Shown here: in pieces, positions 25,581-35,850 of the stretch
Numbering within the stretch: the first letter of the stretch is position 1
Layout: each line of letters starts with the position of its first letter
DNA from: Clostridia bacterium
GTDB lineage: Bacteria; Bacillota; Clostridia; Oscillospirales; CAG-272
Length of the DNA stretch: 43,589 nucleotides
Direction of reading: 5' to 3'
NCBI GenBank assembly: GCA_017621755.1
Contig: JAGASL010000056.1
Span: 1 to 43,589 of the forward strand
Program-made: the position numbers and the translations under genes
Notes under the pieces: model-generated
Seen by the model: only the letters and a program-made list of their open reading frames with translations
Databases searched by the model: none
What the model was told of the DNA's origin: nothing

Positions 25581-26728
25581 ATCGTTTCTATGACCTCACG
25601 TACCGCGCGGCAGGCGCTTTCCATCGAATAGTGGCGACAAAAGACGGCATAAGCCTCTTCTTTTTCAGCATCCGTATGTCCCTTTTGCAGCCAGGCAGCG
25701 GCCTTGGCGGTAAATTCTGCCGGTGTGGTGGCTGTCGCGCTGCAGCCCTGCAGGTCGCGGTAGCCGATAAATACGTGCGGCGTGCCAATCACGGGCAGGC
25801 CGTAGGAAAGTGCCTCGGCGACCTTTACCTTCATGCCGTTGCCGTCTAAGATCGGTGCCAGATAGAGCGCGGCATGGCGGAAGTAGGGGGCCATATCAGG
25901 TGGGGAATCGACTAAGGTCACGCGTGTCGTCTGGGCAAGCCGCTTCTGCAGCGCCCTGCTCGGGTCGCGCCCGGCAATCACTAAGGAAAGGGTGGGCAGC
26001 GCCTCGGCCATGCTTGGCCATACCTTGTCTAAAAACCAAAGAATACCCTCTACGTTCGGCCCAAACCACAGGGCGCCGGTGATCAGGGCGTAGGTGCCCT
26101 CTACCGGGCAGGGGGTGGGCAGCTTGGCCGGCGGCTCTAAGCAGATCGGCATTACCACGATGCGCTTGCCGCAAAGCTCACGCGGGTAGAGCGCCTCAGC
26201 CCTGGCGCGATCCTCCTCGGTGATAAAGATCACCGTATCGGCAAAGCGCAGCGATCTTTTCTCTTGGTAGCGGCACATCAGGCATTTCAGGCGCATAAAG
26301 AGCGAGGGCGCAAGGGCATACTCCTTATCGTAATAATCGCGCTCAACATTGTGCATGCGGATCACCACGTGCATGCCGTGGCGCTTGGCAAAGCGGGCAG
26401 CATAGCCCTGGCGGCTGGAATCAATATAGGCCACGTCATAGTGCTCCTTCGCCAGCTGCCGCTTGGCCTTGGCAAAGGATGGGTAAGCGCCCGAGGGCGC
26501 CAGGTGCAGCAGGGCAGACAGCTTGCCAAGCAGGCCGCTTTGGTAGGAAAGCGGAAACAGGCGGCGGTAGCCGCCGGCAAGCTCACGGCAGCTTTCCTCG
26601 GGCAGGGGGCCGCAGTAATCGGCCTCGCCCGCTGCCTGCACGGCGCGGCAGGATTGATAAATACCAAGACCGCCGCCGCCCGCTGCGCGGGAGGGGGCGA
26701 TCATGCTGATGTGTAATAGACGCTTCAT
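25577..26728 (-). CDS. Glycosyltransferase, GT4-like (GT-B fold)
   Basis: 383 residues. A two-Rossmann GT-B protein: the N-terminal acceptor domain contains HISMIAPSRAAGGGGLGIYQ and VVIRMHNVERDYYDKEY, while the C-terminal donor domain contains ITGALWFGPNVEGILWFLDKVWP (from about 215), PYFRHAALYLAPILDGNGMKVKVAEALSYGLPVIGTP (nucleotide-sugar site with the Glu of the EX7E-type motif). The sugar donor cannot be told. Its stop overlaps the O-antigen ligase-like start and its start overlaps the preceding GT2 stop (ATGA), so translation is coupled through the cluster. Confidence 0.9.
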   Translation of the reverse strand: MKRLLHISMIAPSRAAGGGGLGIYQSCRAVQAAGEADYCGPLPEESCRELAGGYRRLFPLSYQSGLLGKLSALLHLAPSGAYPSFAKAKRQLAKEHYDVAYIDSSRQGYAARFAKRHGMHVVIRMHNVERDYYDKEYALAPSLFMRLKCLMCRYQEKRSLRFADTVIFITEEDRARAEALYPRELCGKRIVVMPICLEPPAKLPTPCPVEGTYALITGALWFGPNVEGILWFLDKVWPSMAEALPTLSLVIAGRDPSRALQKRLAQTTRVTLVDSPPDMAPYFRHAALYLAPILDGNGMKVKVAEALSYGLPVIGTPHVFIGYRDLQGCSATATTPAEFTAKAAAWLQKGHTDAEKEEAYAVFCRHYSMESACRAVREVIETI

Positions 26729-27546
26729 TGTCTGCTCGTCTCCTTGGGCGCAAAGGGGCGTAGGGACTTGTAGCCGCGCACACCCCGGCGCATGATGCGC
26801 AGGGCAGCCGGCAGGGAAAGTCCGGCCTTACGGTATAAAAAAGGATGGCGCACAAGATCCTGCAGGCAAAGCAGGGAGGCAAAGCCGCGCGAGATCGCGC
26901 GAAAGAGCACGCCCTTGTCATAGAGAAATTTTTCGTTATAGCCCTCAAACCAGGAGGAACTGCCCTGATCTACCGTGGCTACCGTGTAGGGGTGTGTGTA
27001 CAGCCGTAGCCCACGCCGCAGCATGCTTACGATAAACAGATTGTCCTCACCAAACGAAAAGGGCGTTCCGCCGCCAAAATTGGTGTTAAAGGTAATGCCC
27101 TCGCGGCTGATGGCGGTGCGGCGCACCGCAATGCGCACGGCGCCGTAGTTCAGCGCGTTCCATAGCCGCACGCGACGCACACGCTTGTTCTGGCGGCGAC
27201 CACGGTCATCACCTACCGTGCAGATGTTAAAGATCAGACCGTCTGCCTGCGGGTTTTCAGCAAAGGCACGCGTCACCTGCTCGGCATAATCGGGCGAAAG
27301 GGTCTCGTCCTCATCCGCGAATAGCAGAATGTCGCCCTGCGCGCGCAATAGGGTATTGTTGCGGTTCAGCCCCACGCCGCGCTCAGCAAACGAGAAAATA
27401 CGAACGGTATGTCCCTCGTGGGTGTATTCTTCTACCTCGTTGTGCGCGCACTGATTGCCGATCAGCGCATCGGTGCGAATGCCCATTCGCGCCGGCAGGG
27501 AATGATCGGCCTCGTTCATGGCGGCCACAAGAACCTCAATATTCAA
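26725..27546 (-). CDS. Glycosyltransferase family 2 with TTG start
   Basis: 273 residues if translated from the TTG at 27546-27544, which has an excellent ribosome site (GGAGGT) 7 bases upstream and gives an N-terminus IEVLVAAMNEADHSLPARM, matching the usual start of this clostridial GT2 subgroup. Reading through upstream would run over the previous gene. Motifs: NQCAHNEVEE, SFAERGVGLNRNNTLLRAQGDILLFADEDETLSPDYAEQ with the metal-binding DED region (about residue 91). The product should transfer a sugar from a nucleotide donor to a growing surface glycan. Confidence 0.87.
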   Translation of the reverse strand: MNIEVLVAAMNEADHSLPARMGIRTDALIGNQCAHNEVEEYTHEGHTVRIFSFAERGVGLNRNNTLLRAQGDILLFADEDETLSPDYAEQVTRAFAENPQADGLIFNICTVGDDRGRRQNKRVRRVRLWNALNYGAVRIAVRRTAISREGITFNTNFGGGTPFSFGEDNLFIVSMLRRGLRLYTHPYTVATVDQGSSSWFEGYNEKFLYDKGVLFRAISRGFASLLCLQDLVRHPFLYRKAGLSLPAALRIMRRGVRGYKSLRPFAPKETSRQ

Positions 27547-27569
27547 GAGAAATACCTCCGTGCTTGGTC

Positions 27570-28361
27570 TTATAGATGGGGAAGCTGCTCCCCCTTGGCG
27601 ATCGGGCGCTTGTAGCGCAGCTTTTTCAGCACGCCGAAGAAGAGATTGCGCACCGTGCAGAAGAGTGAAACGATCACCCCGTGCCCAGCACCCCGGCGAA
27701 ACAGGATATAGTGGTAACGGATCAGCCGCCACTTGCTGATCGAGGAGATCGAGCCCTCACGCTGCCGGTAAGCGGAAAGTGCCGCCGGCATATGGTGGCA
27801 ATCGGCCTGCTCGATGGCCTGTAGCCACATGGCGTAATCGTTATTTTTTTTCAGGTCTGCTACCTGGATCAGGCCAATGGTCGCCCGCTCGTACATCGTT
27901 GTCAGTGTGGCGGGGTAGCAGTAGCGGTAGATCTCGCGCTTGCCCATGTGGGCCGGCGCGGTGATCACGTGTGTGTTAAGCGTGCCGTCGCGGTTGATCA
28001 CAAAATAATCGGTGCAGGTAAAGGCATAGCCGTTTTTCTTCATAAAGGCCAGCTGGCGCTCCAGCTTGTCCGGCAGCCAAAGATCATCGCTGTCAAGAAA
28101 GGCAATATATTCCCCCCTCGCCTCGCGCAGGGCGCGGTTGCGCGATAGGGCGGCACCGCTGTTCTTCTCGTTTCTAAAAAGGCGAATGCGTTCGTCAGCA
28201 AGGAAGGGGGCAATCGCCTCCTCGGTGCTGTCGGTTGAGCAATCGTCTACGATCAGCAGCTCCCAATGCGGGTAGGACTGTGCCTGTACAGATCGTATAC
28301 TGTCTGCTATATATCCCCCCGTGTTGTAGGAGGGCATGATGATCGAGATAAGATCGTTCAT
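27570..28361 (-). CDS. Glycosyltransferase family 2 (GT-A fold)
   Basis: 263 residues. Typical GT2 N-terminus ISIIMPSYNTGGYIADSI, nucleotide-binding LLIVDDCSTDST (about 36-47) and the DXD-type metal site FLDSDDLW (about 92-99), followed by the acceptor-side QLAFMKKNG and C-terminal part with a basic tail. It is the first gene of the minus-strand polysaccharide cluster, with a promoter at 28391-28419. A weak ribosome site GAGGCG lies 4 bases before the ATG. The sugar specificity is unknown. Confidence 0.92.
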   Translation of the reverse strand: MNDLISIIMPSYNTGGYIADSIRSVQAQSYPHWELLIVDDCSTDSTEEAIAPFLADERIRLFRNEKNSGAALSRNRALREARGEYIAFLDSDDLWLPDKLERQLAFMKKNGYAFTCTDYFVINRDGTLNTHVITAPAHMGKREIYRYCYPATLTTMYERATIGLIQVADLKKNNDYAMWLQAIEQADCHHMPAALSAYRQREGSISSISKWRLIRYHYILFRRGAGHGVIVSLFCTVRNLFFGVLKKLRYKRPIAKGEQLPHL

Positions 28362-28390
28362 AGCCGCCTCGTTTCATACTTATTCATATT

Positions 28391-28419
28391 ATTATAACAC
28401 ATGCCAAAAAATATTGCAA
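28391..28419 (-). promoter_or_regulatory. Sigma-A promoter for the polysaccharide cluster
   Basis: On the minus strand TTGCAA (28419-28414), 17-base spacer, TATAAT (28396-28391), about 30 bases before the first GT2 start. Confidence 0.82.
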
Positions 28420-28500
28420 TACATCTTGCCCATAAGTTGTAGATTTTATCAATTCTTTCCATACGGCTTCAAAAAAATTTCCCACGCGGGGGCCGCGCTC

Positions 28501-28529
28501 TTGCAATCTGCCTGCTTCTGTGTTACAAT
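28501..28529 (+). promoter_or_regulatory. Sigma-A promoter for mnmG-uvrB-uvrA-ECF
   Basis: TTGCAA (28501-28506), 17-base spacer, TACAAT (28524-28529), with TG in the region upstream of the -10. It lies 32 bases before the mnmG ATG. Confidence 0.82.
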
Positions 28530-28560
28530 ATTATGATAAAAAGAACGCAGGAGGGGCAAG

Positions 28561-30444
28561 ATGGATTTAACAGCACAGGTCGCGGTGGTCGGCGCCGGCC
28601 ACGCGGGTGTAGAGGCGGCCTTGGCCGCCGCACGGATGGGGCTTTCCACCGTGCTTTTTACGCTATCCTTAGACGCGATCGCCAACATGCCCTGCAACCC
28701 CTCTATCGGCGGTAGCGGCAAGGGGCACCTGGTTTACGAGATCGACGCCCTGGGGGGTGAGATGGGCTACGCCGCCGATTGCGTGACCTTGCAATCCCGC
28801 ACGCTGAACCTGGGCAAGGGCGCGGCCGTTCGCTCGCGCCGCGTGCAGGCAGACCGCGTGCTGTACCGCCTGCAAATGAAGGAAACGATCGAAAAAACGC
28901 CCGGCCTGCGCCTGGTGCAGGCCGAGGTGACCGACCTTTTGCTTGAAGAGCATGAGGGCGGATGCTGTGTGGCGGGCGTGGTGACCTCGCTTGGCGAGAC
29001 CTGGCGGGCAGAGCGCGTAATCTTGGCCACCGGCACCTATCTCGCCGGCGCGGTCTTTATCGGCTCGCACACCTTCCCCTCCGGCCCGGACGGCATGCTG
29101 CCGGCCAACGGTCTCTCAGACAGCCTGCGCAAGGCAGGCGTGCGACTAATGCGCTTTAAGACCGGCACCCCCGCGCGTATCGCGCGCCGCAGCATTGATC
29201 TTTCCCGCTTAGAGGAGCAGCCCGGCGAGGTAGATACCGTACCGTTTTCTACCCGTACAGACCCCGTGGCATTTGCCGCCCTGCCGCAAATGCCCTGCCA
29301 TATCGTGTATACCAATAGCGAAACGCACCGCATCATACGGGAAAATCTTGGCCGCAGTGCCATGTATTCCGGCCATATTACCGGCACGGGGCCGCGCTAT
29401 TGCCCCTCAATCGAGACAAAGCTCGTTCGCTTTGCGGATAAGGAGCGGCACCAGCTGTTTGTAGAGCCGACCGGCCGCACGACCGAGGAGATGTACCTTG
29501 GCGGCTTTTCTACCTCGATGCCGGCTGACGTGCAGCACGAGATGGTAGAATCGTTGCCCGGCTTCGAGCGGGCCGAGATCATGCGCTACGCCTACGCCAT
29601 CGAGTATGATTGCGTAGATCCGCTTTCGCTCTACCCCACGCTGGAATTTAAGGCTATCCGCGGCCTGTACGGTGCCGGGCAGTTCAACGGCACCTCCGGC
29701 TACGAGGAGGCCGCCGCCCAGGGGCTGGTTGCCGGCATCAACGCCGCGCTTTCCCTGCGCGGTGAAGAGCCGCTCGTGCTGCCGCGTGCCTCCTCTTATA
29801 TCGGCACCATGATCGACGATTTGGTCACGAAGGGAACCGAGGAGCCCTACCGCGTGATGACCTCACGCTCTGAATACCGTCTGCTGCTGCGGCAGGATAA
29901 TGCCGACCTGCGTCTGACCGAGATCGGTCATCGCGTTGGCCTGATCGGTGAAGAGCGCTACGCCGCCTTCTGCGCCAAAAGGGAGGCCATAGAAGCCGAG
30001 GTCAAGCGGCTGGAAAGAACCACCCTGCCGCCTTCGGCGGCGGTCAACGAATGCCTGGCCGCGCTTGGCTCGGCACCCCTGACCACCGGCATTCATATCG
30101 CCGACCTGCTGCGCCGGCCGGAAATTACCTATGAGGGAATTGCCGCCATCGATACCACCCGCCCCCTCCTGCCGCGCGCCGTGCGTGAAACGGTAGAGGT
30201 GCAGGTGAAGTACGAGGGCTACATCCGCCGCGAGCAGAGCGAGGTGGAAAAGCAGGCAAAGATGGAAGAAAAGCGCCTGCCGCCCGACCTCGATTATGAG
30301 AATCTGCGTGGCCTGCGGATCGAGGCAGCGCAAAAGCTGGCCGAGGTGCGGCCGCTCAGCGTTGGCCAGGCCGCCCGCATCAGCGGCGTCAACCCCGCCG
30401 ATATTACCGTGCTGCTGATCTATTTGCGTGATCATAAGCACTAA
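28561..30444 (+). CDS. mnmG: tRNA uridine-5-carboxymethylaminomethyl modification enzyme MnmG (GidA)
   Basis: 627 residues, full length. FAD enzyme that with MnmE makes the cmnm5U34 modification of wobble uridines. Motifs: [19 protein letters not shown] (dinucleotide fold, 9-27), the diagnostic [25 protein letters not shown] (about 45-70, containing the active cysteine), ATGTYLAG, and the C-terminal helical tail with [29 protein letters not shown] and [13 protein letters not shown]. The ribosome site is GGAGGGG. MnmE is not nearby, so the usual mnmE-mnmG pairing is broken and this gene instead leads a DNA-repair operon (24 bases to uvrB). Confidence 0.97.
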   Translation: MDLTAQVAVVGAGHAGVEAALAAARMGLSTVLFTLSLDAIANMPCNPSIGGSGKGHLVYEIDALGGEMGYAADCVTLQSRTLNLGKGAAVRSRRVQADRVLYRLQMKETIEKTPGLRLVQAEVTDLLLEEHEGGCCVAGVVTSLGETWRAERVILATGTYLAGAVFIGSHTFPSGPDGMLPANGLSDSLRKAGVRLMRFKTGTPARIARRSIDLSRLEEQPGEVDTVPFSTRTDPVAFAALPQMPCHIVYTNSETHRIIRENLGRSAMYSGHITGTGPRYCPSIETKLVRFADKERHQLFVEPTGRTTEEMYLGGFSTSMPADVQHEMVESLPGFERAEIMRYAYAIEYDCVDPLSLYPTLEFKAIRGLYGAGQFNGTSGYEEAAAQGLVAGINAALSLRGEEPLVLPRASSYIGTMIDDLVTKGTEEPYRVMTSRSEYRLLLRQDNADLRLTEIGHRVGLIGEERYAAFCAKREAIEAEVKRLERTTLPPSAAVNECLAALGSAPLTTGIHIADLLRRPEITYEGIAAIDTTRPLLPRAVRETVEVQVKYEGYIRREQSEVEKQAKMEEKRLPPDLDYENLRGLRIEAAQKLAEVRPLSVGQAARISGVNPADITVLLIYLRDHKH

Positions 30445-30467
30445 AACCTAAAGAAGGGAGAAAACCG

Positions 30468-32447
30468 TTGCAGGACACCAGCTTTATTCTCAAAAGTGAG
30501 TATACCCCCACCGGCGACCAGCCGGAGGCGATTGCCGCGCTGTGCGACGGTTTTCGGAACGGTGCTAAGGCACAAACGCTGTTGGGCGTTACCGGCTCTG
30601 GCAAGACCTTCACCATGGCCAACGTCATTGCCGCGCTCAACCGCCCCACGCTGATCTTAGAGCCGAATAAGACGCTGGCCGCCCAGGTCTGCTCAGAGAT
30701 GCGCACCTTCTTCCCGGATAGCGCCGTAGAATACTTTGTTTCCTACTACGATTATTACCAGCCCGAGGCCTATATCCCCGGGCGGGATATGTATATTGAA
30801 AAGGATGCCCTGGTCAACGATGAGATCGATAAGCTGCGCCACAGCGCCACCTCGGCGCTCTTTGAGAGGCGAGACGTGATCATCGTGGCCTCGGTCTCCT
30901 GCATCTATACCCTGGGTGACCCTACCGAATACCAGACCCTGGTCATTGACCTGCGCCCGGGCATGCCGCTTTCGCGTGAAAAGCTGATCCTGCGCCTGAT
31001 CTCGAATAACTACGAGCGCAACGATATCAACTTCGTGCGTGATAAGTTCCGCGTGCGCGGCGATACGGTCGAGATCTTTCCTGCCTCCTCGACCGACCGC
31101 GCCATCCGCGTTGAGTTCTTTGGCGACGAGATCGACCGCCTGAGCGAGATCCATGTGGTCACGGGCGAGACCATCCGGCGGCTGGAATACGCCCCCATCT
31201 TTCCCGCTACGCACTACGCCGTTTCGGATGAAAAGCGTGAGGCAGCGCTCTTAGAGATCGAGCGTGAGATGATCGAGCGGGCAGAATTTTTCCGCTCGCA
31301 GAACAAGCTGTTAGAGGCACAGCGCATCGAGGAGCGCACCAAATACGACCTGGCCATGCTGCGCGAGGTTGGCTTTTGCTCCGGCATTGAAAACTATTCC
31401 CGCGTGCTCTCCGGCCGCCCGGCGGGCTCTACGCCCTATACGCTGCTTGATTATTTTCCCACCGATTATCTTATGTTTATCGATGAATCCCACGTCACCG
31501 TGCCGCAGGTGCGCGGCATGAGCGGGGGTGACACCGCGCGCAAGAAGAACCTGGTGGATTACGGCTTCCGCCTTCCCTCCGCCTATGATAACCGCCCCCT
31601 GCATTTTGACGAGTTTGAGGACCGCGTTGGCCAGGTCTGCTTTGTCAGCGCCACGCCGGCCGGCTACGAGCGCGAGCATTCTGAGGCGGTGGTAGAGCAG
31701 ATCATTCGCCCCACGGGGCTTCTTGACCCCGAAATATCGGTACGCCCGATCGAGGGGCAGGTAGACGATCTTCTTGGCGAGATCCGCGAAACGGTCACGG
31801 CCGGTGGCAAGGTGCTGGTTACCACGCTGACCACCAACATGGCCGAGGATCTGACCGAGTATCTTGCCGGCCAGGGCGTGCGGGTGAAGTATATCCACCA
31901 CAAGGTAGAAACGATGGAGCGGCAGGAGATCATTCGCGACCTGCGCCTCGGCCTTTACGACGTGCTGGTGGGCATTAACCTGCTGCGCGAGGGGCTGGAT
32001 ATTCCCGAGGTGGCGCTGGTTGCCATTCTGGATGCGGATAAGGACGGCCTGCTGCGTTCGGATACCGCGCTTATTCAGACCATAGGCCGTGCCGCACGAA
32101 ATGCCGACGGGCACGTGATCATGTACGCCGACCGCGTGACAAAATCGATGGATATCGCCATCCGCGAGACAGAACGCCGCCGCCGTATTCAGGCCGCCTA
32201 TAACGAGGAGCATGGCATCACCCCCACCACGGTGCGCAAAAACGTGCAGGAGCTGATCGCTATCGGTAAAAAGGAAGAAAAGAAGCAGGCACGCCTGCCG
32301 CGCGCGGGCGAAAAGCTTTCGGCCGTCGAGCGCGAGGAGCTAATCGCCTCGCTGCGTGAAGAGATGCAGACCGCCGCGCGCCAGCTGGAATTTGAGCGCG
32401 CCGCCTTCCTGCGTGATAAAATTAAGGAATTACAGGTAACGAAATAA
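30468..32447 (+). CDS. uvrB: Excinuclease ABC subunit B
   Basis: 659 residues, standard length. Start codon is TTG at 30468, supported by AAGGGAG 6 bases upstream and by the conserved N-terminus. Helicase-like damage-verification subunit of nucleotide excision repair. Motifs: GVTGSGKT (40-47), the beta-hairpin motif [13 protein letters not shown] (about 88-100), DESHV (about 341), [13 protein letters not shown] (motif V region, about 502-514) and QTIGRAARN (motif VI). The C-terminal UVR motif, about residues 620-656, binds UvrA or UvrC. It is followed by uvrA with a one-base overlap. Confidence 0.97.
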   Translation: MQDTSFILKSEYTPTGDQPEAIAALCDGFRNGAKAQTLLGVTGSGKTFTMANVIAALNRPTLILEPNKTLAAQVCSEMRTFFPDSAVEYFVSYYDYYQPEAYIPGRDMYIEKDALVNDEIDKLRHSATSALFERRDVIIVASVSCIYTLGDPTEYQTLVIDLRPGMPLSREKLILRLISNNYERNDINFVRDKFRVRGDTVEIFPASSTDRAIRVEFFGDEIDRLSEIHVVTGETIRRLEYAPIFPATHYAVSDEKREAALLEIEREMIERAEFFRSQNKLLEAQRIEERTKYDLAMLREVGFCSGIENYSRVLSGRPAGSTPYTLLDYFPTDYLMFIDESHVTVPQVRGMSGGDTARKKNLVDYGFRLPSAYDNRPLHFDEFEDRVGQVCFVSATPAGYEREHSEAVVEQIIRPTGLLDPEISVRPIEGQVDDLLGEIRETVTAGGKVLVTTLTTNMAEDLTEYLAGQGVRVKYIHHKVETMERQEIIRDLRLGLYDVLVGINLLREGLDIPEVALVAILDADKDGLLRSDTALIQTIGRAARNADGHVIMYADRVTKSMDIAIRETERRRRIQAAYNEEHGITPTTVRKNVQELIAIGKKEEKKQARLPRAGEKLSAVEREELIASLREEMQTAARQLEFERAAFLRDKIKELQVTK

Positions 32448-35308
32448 TGGCAGAAAAGATCGCGATCCGGGGTGCCCGGGTCCATAACCTGAAAAATATC
32501 AGCCTGGACGTGCCGCGTGACAAGTTGGTGGTGCTGACCGGCCTTTCCGGCTCGGGCAAGTCCTCGCTGGCGTTTGACACGCTGTATGCCGAGGGGCATC
32601 GGCGGTTTGTTGAATCGCTTTCCTCCTATGCCCGTATGTTCCTTGGGCAGATGGATAAGCCGGACGTGGATTCGGTAGAGGGTCTGTCCCCGGCCATCTC
32701 CATCGACCAAAAGACCACCTCTAAAAACCCGCGCTCTACGGTAGGCACAGTTACCGAGATCTATGACTATCTGCGCCTGCTGTACGCGCGCCTGGGCATT
32801 CCGCATTGCCCGGTCTGCGGTAAGGAGATCCGCCAGCAGACCATCGACAGTATTCTTGACCGCATTATGGCACTCCCGGAGGGCACGCGCTTTATGGTGC
32901 TTTCCCCCGTTGTGCGTGGCGAAAAGGGCATGCATGAAAAGGTGCTCTCTGACGCGCGCCGCGGCGGCTACGTGCGTGTACGCGTGGATGGCAATATGTA
33001 CGATCTTTCTGAAGAGATCAAGCTGGAAAAAAATCAAAAGCACCACATCGACGTGGTGCTTGACCGCCTGGTCATGCGGGCGGATATCCGCTCTCGCCTT
33101 TCAGATTCGGTAGAGGCGGCGCTTGCCCTTTCGGATGGACGCGTGGTGATTGCACTGGTGCCGCGCGAGGGGGAAGGGGAGGCCACCGAGCTTTCCTTTT
33201 CGCAGAAATACGCGTGCGAGGAGCACCAGGTCAGCTTTGGCGAGCTGGAGCCGCGCATGTTCTCCTTCAATAGCCCCACGGGTGCCTGCCCGGCGTGTGC
33301 CGGCCTTGGCGACCTGCGCGTGGTCTCGCCGGAAAAGATCATGCCCGACCTGTCGCTTTCCCTGCGGCAGGGCGCCATCGTGTGCAACGGCTTCAAAACG
33401 ATCGACGAGCAATCCTGGAACGGGCCGCTCATCTTAGCTGCTCTTCGCGAAATTGGCTGCGATATCGACACCCCTCTATGTGAATTTTCCGAGCAGGCTA
33501 TGCACGCCCTGCTGTATGGTACCGGGCAGGTGACCTACGATATCGTGCGCTATTTCGGCAAGGAGGGGGTGCGCCAGACCGTAACCTACGACGGTATCAT
33601 TCCCATCATCGAGCGGCGCATCCAGCAGAATCCCCAAATGGCCGCCGAGTATTATGAGAATTTCATTGAGGATGCGCCCTGCCCGAAGTGTAAGGGGCGC
33701 CGCCTGTCTGACGAGGTGCTGGCCGTCACGGTCGGCGGCCTCAATATTGACGAGATCTGCCGCCTCTCGGCCGAGGATATGCTGCAATTTGTCAGCAATC
33801 TGACCTTTACCGAGAGTGAAGAGAAGATCGCGCACGAGATCATGAAGGAGATCCGCGCGCGCCTTGGCTTCCTTTGCAGCGTGGGGCTGAATTACCTTAC
33901 CCTGGCGCGCAAGGCCGGCACGCTTTCGGGGGGTGAGGCGCAGCGTATTCGCCTGGCCACACAGATCGGCTCATCCCTTGTTGGCGTGATGTATATTCTG
34001 GATGAGCCCAGCATCGGCCTGCACCAGCGGGATAACGATAAGCTGATCGGCACGCTGAAAAAGCTGCGCGACCTGGGCAACACCGTGATCGTGGTCGAGC
34101 ATGATGAGGATACCATGCGCGCGGCCGATTTCGTGGTGGATATCGGCCCCGGTGCCGGTGTTCACGGTGGGCAGGTGGTGGCTGCCGGCACGCCCGCCGA
34201 GGTGGCCGCCAACAAGGCCTCGATCACGGGTGACTATCTTTCCGGCCGCAAGCACATCCCCGTGCCGGCCGTGCGCCGGGCAGGCAACGGTAAGAGCCTA
34301 CGCATTCTGGGTGCCCGGCAGAACAACCTGAAGAATATTGACGTCAGTCTGCCGCTTGGCTGCTTTGTCTGCGTCACGGGTGTTTCGGGCTCTGGCAAAT
34401 CCTCGCTGATCAACAGCATTCTTTACCGTGCCCTGGCACGCAAGCTCAACCGTGCCAATCTGCACCCCGGCACGCACACCGCCATTGAGGGGGTCGAGGA
34501 GCTGGATAAGATCATCGCCATTGACCAAAGTCCTATCGGCCGTACCCCACGCTCCAACCCCGCTACCTACACCGGCCTCTTTACCGATATTCGCAACCTG
34601 TTTGCCAAAACGCCAGAGGCCAAGGCAAGGGGCTACGGTGCCGGGCGTTTCTCCTTCAACATCCGCGGTGGCCGCTGCGAGGCCTGCGAGGGGGATGGCG
34701 TCAAGTGCATCGAGATGCACTTCTTGCCCGACGTATACGTCAAGTGTGACACCTGCCGCGGCATGCGCTATAACCGCGATACGCTGGAGGTGCATTATAG
34801 GGGCAAGAATATCTACGAGGTGCTGGAGATGACGGCAGAGGAGGGGCTTGCCTTCTTTGACGGTATTCCGTCTATCACCCGCAAGCTGAAAACGCTGTGC
34901 GACGTGGGTCTTGGCTACGTTAAGATCGGGCAGTCCTCTACCACCCTGTCGGGGGGCGAGGCACAGCGCGTAAAGCTGGCTACCGAGCTTTCTCGCCGCT
35001 CGACCGGCCGCACCATCTACGTGCTGGACGAGCCGACCACCGGCCTGCACACGGCAGACGTGGCCAAGCTGATCGAGGTGCTGCAAAGCCTGACCGACGG
35101 CGGCAATACCGTGGTGGTCATTGAGCATAATCTGGATTTTATCAAGTGCGCCGATCATATTATCGATCTGGGGCCCGAGGGCGGTGACCGTGGCGGCAAG
35201 GTGGTTGCCACCGGTACGCCGGAGGAGGTTGCAAGCAACCCCCACTCCTATACTGGACAATATCTTTCCAAAAAACTGCAGGAAGCAAACAAGGAGAAAG
35301 AAAAATGA
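32447..35308 (+). CDS. uvrA: Excinuclease ABC subunit A
   Basis: 953 residues, standard length. Damage sensor of nucleotide excision repair with two ABC ATPase modules: Walker A GLSGSGKS (32-39) and GVSGSGKS (about 645), with signature loops LSGGEAQR in both. Zinc-finger cysteines are present: CPVC and CPKC motifs in the first insert and CEAC ... CDTC in the second (about 745-770). It begins with the final A of the uvrB stop (TAATG), so translation is coupled. The stop is overlapped by the start of the ECF S component gene (ATGA). Confidence 0.97.
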   Translation: MAEKIAIRGARVHNLKNISLDVPRDKLVVLTGLSGSGKSSLAFDTLYAEGHRRFVESLSSYARMFLGQMDKPDVDSVEGLSPAISIDQKTTSKNPRSTVGTVTEIYDYLRLLYARLGIPHCPVCGKEIRQQTIDSILDRIMALPEGTRFMVLSPVVRGEKGMHEKVLSDARRGGYVRVRVDGNMYDLSEEIKLEKNQKHHIDVVLDRLVMRADIRSRLSDSVEAALALSDGRVVIALVPREGEGEATELSFSQKYACEEHQVSFGELEPRMFSFNSPTGACPACAGLGDLRVVSPEKIMPDLSLSLRQGAIVCNGFKTIDEQSWNGPLILAALREIGCDIDTPLCEFSEQAMHALLYGTGQVTYDIVRYFGKEGVRQTVTYDGIIPIIERRIQQNPQMAAEYYENFIEDAPCPKCKGRRLSDEVLAVTVGGLNIDEICRLSAEDMLQFVSNLTFTESEEKIAHEIMKEIRARLGFLCSVGLNYLTLARKAGTLSGGEAQRIRLATQIGSSLVGVMYILDEPSIGLHQRDNDKLIGTLKKLRDLGNTVIVVEHDEDTMRAADFVVDIGPGAGVHGGQVVAAGTPAEVAANKASITGDYLSGRKHIPVPAVRRAGNGKSLRILGARQNNLKNIDVSLPLGCFVCVTGVSGSGKSSLINSILYRALARKLNRANLHPGTHTAIEGVEELDKIIAIDQSPIGRTPRSNPATYTGLFTDIRNLFAKTPEAKARGYGAGRFSFNIRGGRCEACEGDGVKCIEMHFLPDVYVKCDTCRGMRYNRDTLEVHYRGKNIYEVLEMTAEEGLAFFDGIPSITRKLKTLCDVGLGYVKIGQSSTTLSGGEAQRVKLATELSRRSTGRTIYVLDEPTTGLHTADVAKLIEVLQSLTDGGNTVVVIEHNLDFIKCADHIIDLGPEGGDRGGKVVATGTPEEVASNPHSYTGQYLSKKLQEANKEKEK

Positions 35309-35850
35309 AAAAAAGACCCTCACGTATAACGCTGCAAAGGCTGGTTTGCGCTGCCCTTTGCCTTTCCCTGTGCATCGTGCTGCCCTTTTTGACCGGCCAG
35401 CTGCGTGATTTGGGCAACGCACTGCTGCCTATGCACCTGCCGGTGCTGCTGTGCGGCCTGCTGTGCGGTTGGCAATACGGCCTGGTGGTGGGCTTTGCGG
35501 CGCCGCTCTTACGCTCGCTGATGTTTGGCATGCCGCCCATGTTCCCCGGGGCGGTTGGCATGTGCGTAGAGCTGGCCGTTTACGGGCTGACCATTGCGCT
35601 GGCCTACCGTCTCTTGCCAAAGAAAACAGGGTTTTTGTACGTCTCGCTCTTGATTTCTATGGTGGCCGGCCGCTTAGCCGGCGGCGCCTTTAAGCTGGTG
35701 CTGCTTGGCCTTGGGCAGCTCAAGACCTACAGCCTTGCCATGTTCCTTTCCGGCTACGTGACCGAGGCGCTGCCCGGCATCGTGCTGCAGATCCTGCTGG
35801 TGCCGCTGCTTTTCTTAGCCCTGCGCCGTGCCAAGGTAGTTCCCGCGTAA
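35305..35850 (+). CDS. ECF transporter S component, substrate unknown
   Basis: 181 residues with about five to six spans. It carries the S-component pattern LGNALLPMHLPVLLCGLLCGWQYGLVVGF (about residues 35-63), then APLLRSLMFGMPPMFP, a motif set shared by a subgroup of ECF S components that is usually annotated without a substrate. It must pair with an EcfAA'T module encoded elsewhere. It is co-transcribed with uvrBA (ATGA overlap with uvrA), with no obvious functional link. Its last 36 bases overlap the tail of the converging epimerase gene. A terminator hairpin lies 18 bases after the stop. Confidence 0.83.
   Translation: MKKRPSRITLQRLVCAALCLSLCIVLPFLTGQLRDLGNALLPMHLPVLLCGLLCGWQYGLVVGFAAPLLRSLMFGMPPMFPGAVGMCVELAVYGLTIALAYRLLPKKTGFLYVSLLISMVAGRLAGGAFKLVLLGLGQLKTYSLAMFLSGYVTEALPGIVLQILLVPLLFLALRRAKVVPA

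Noticed and set aside
31311..32213. A 300-codon minus-strand frame within uvrB
   Set aside because: Antisense to conserved uvrB motifs; the protein is low in recognisable structure and no start signal exists.
34298..35422. A 374-codon minus-strand frame across uvrA and the ECF gene
   Set aside because: Antisense to two well-supported genes with conserved motifs; no ribosome site.
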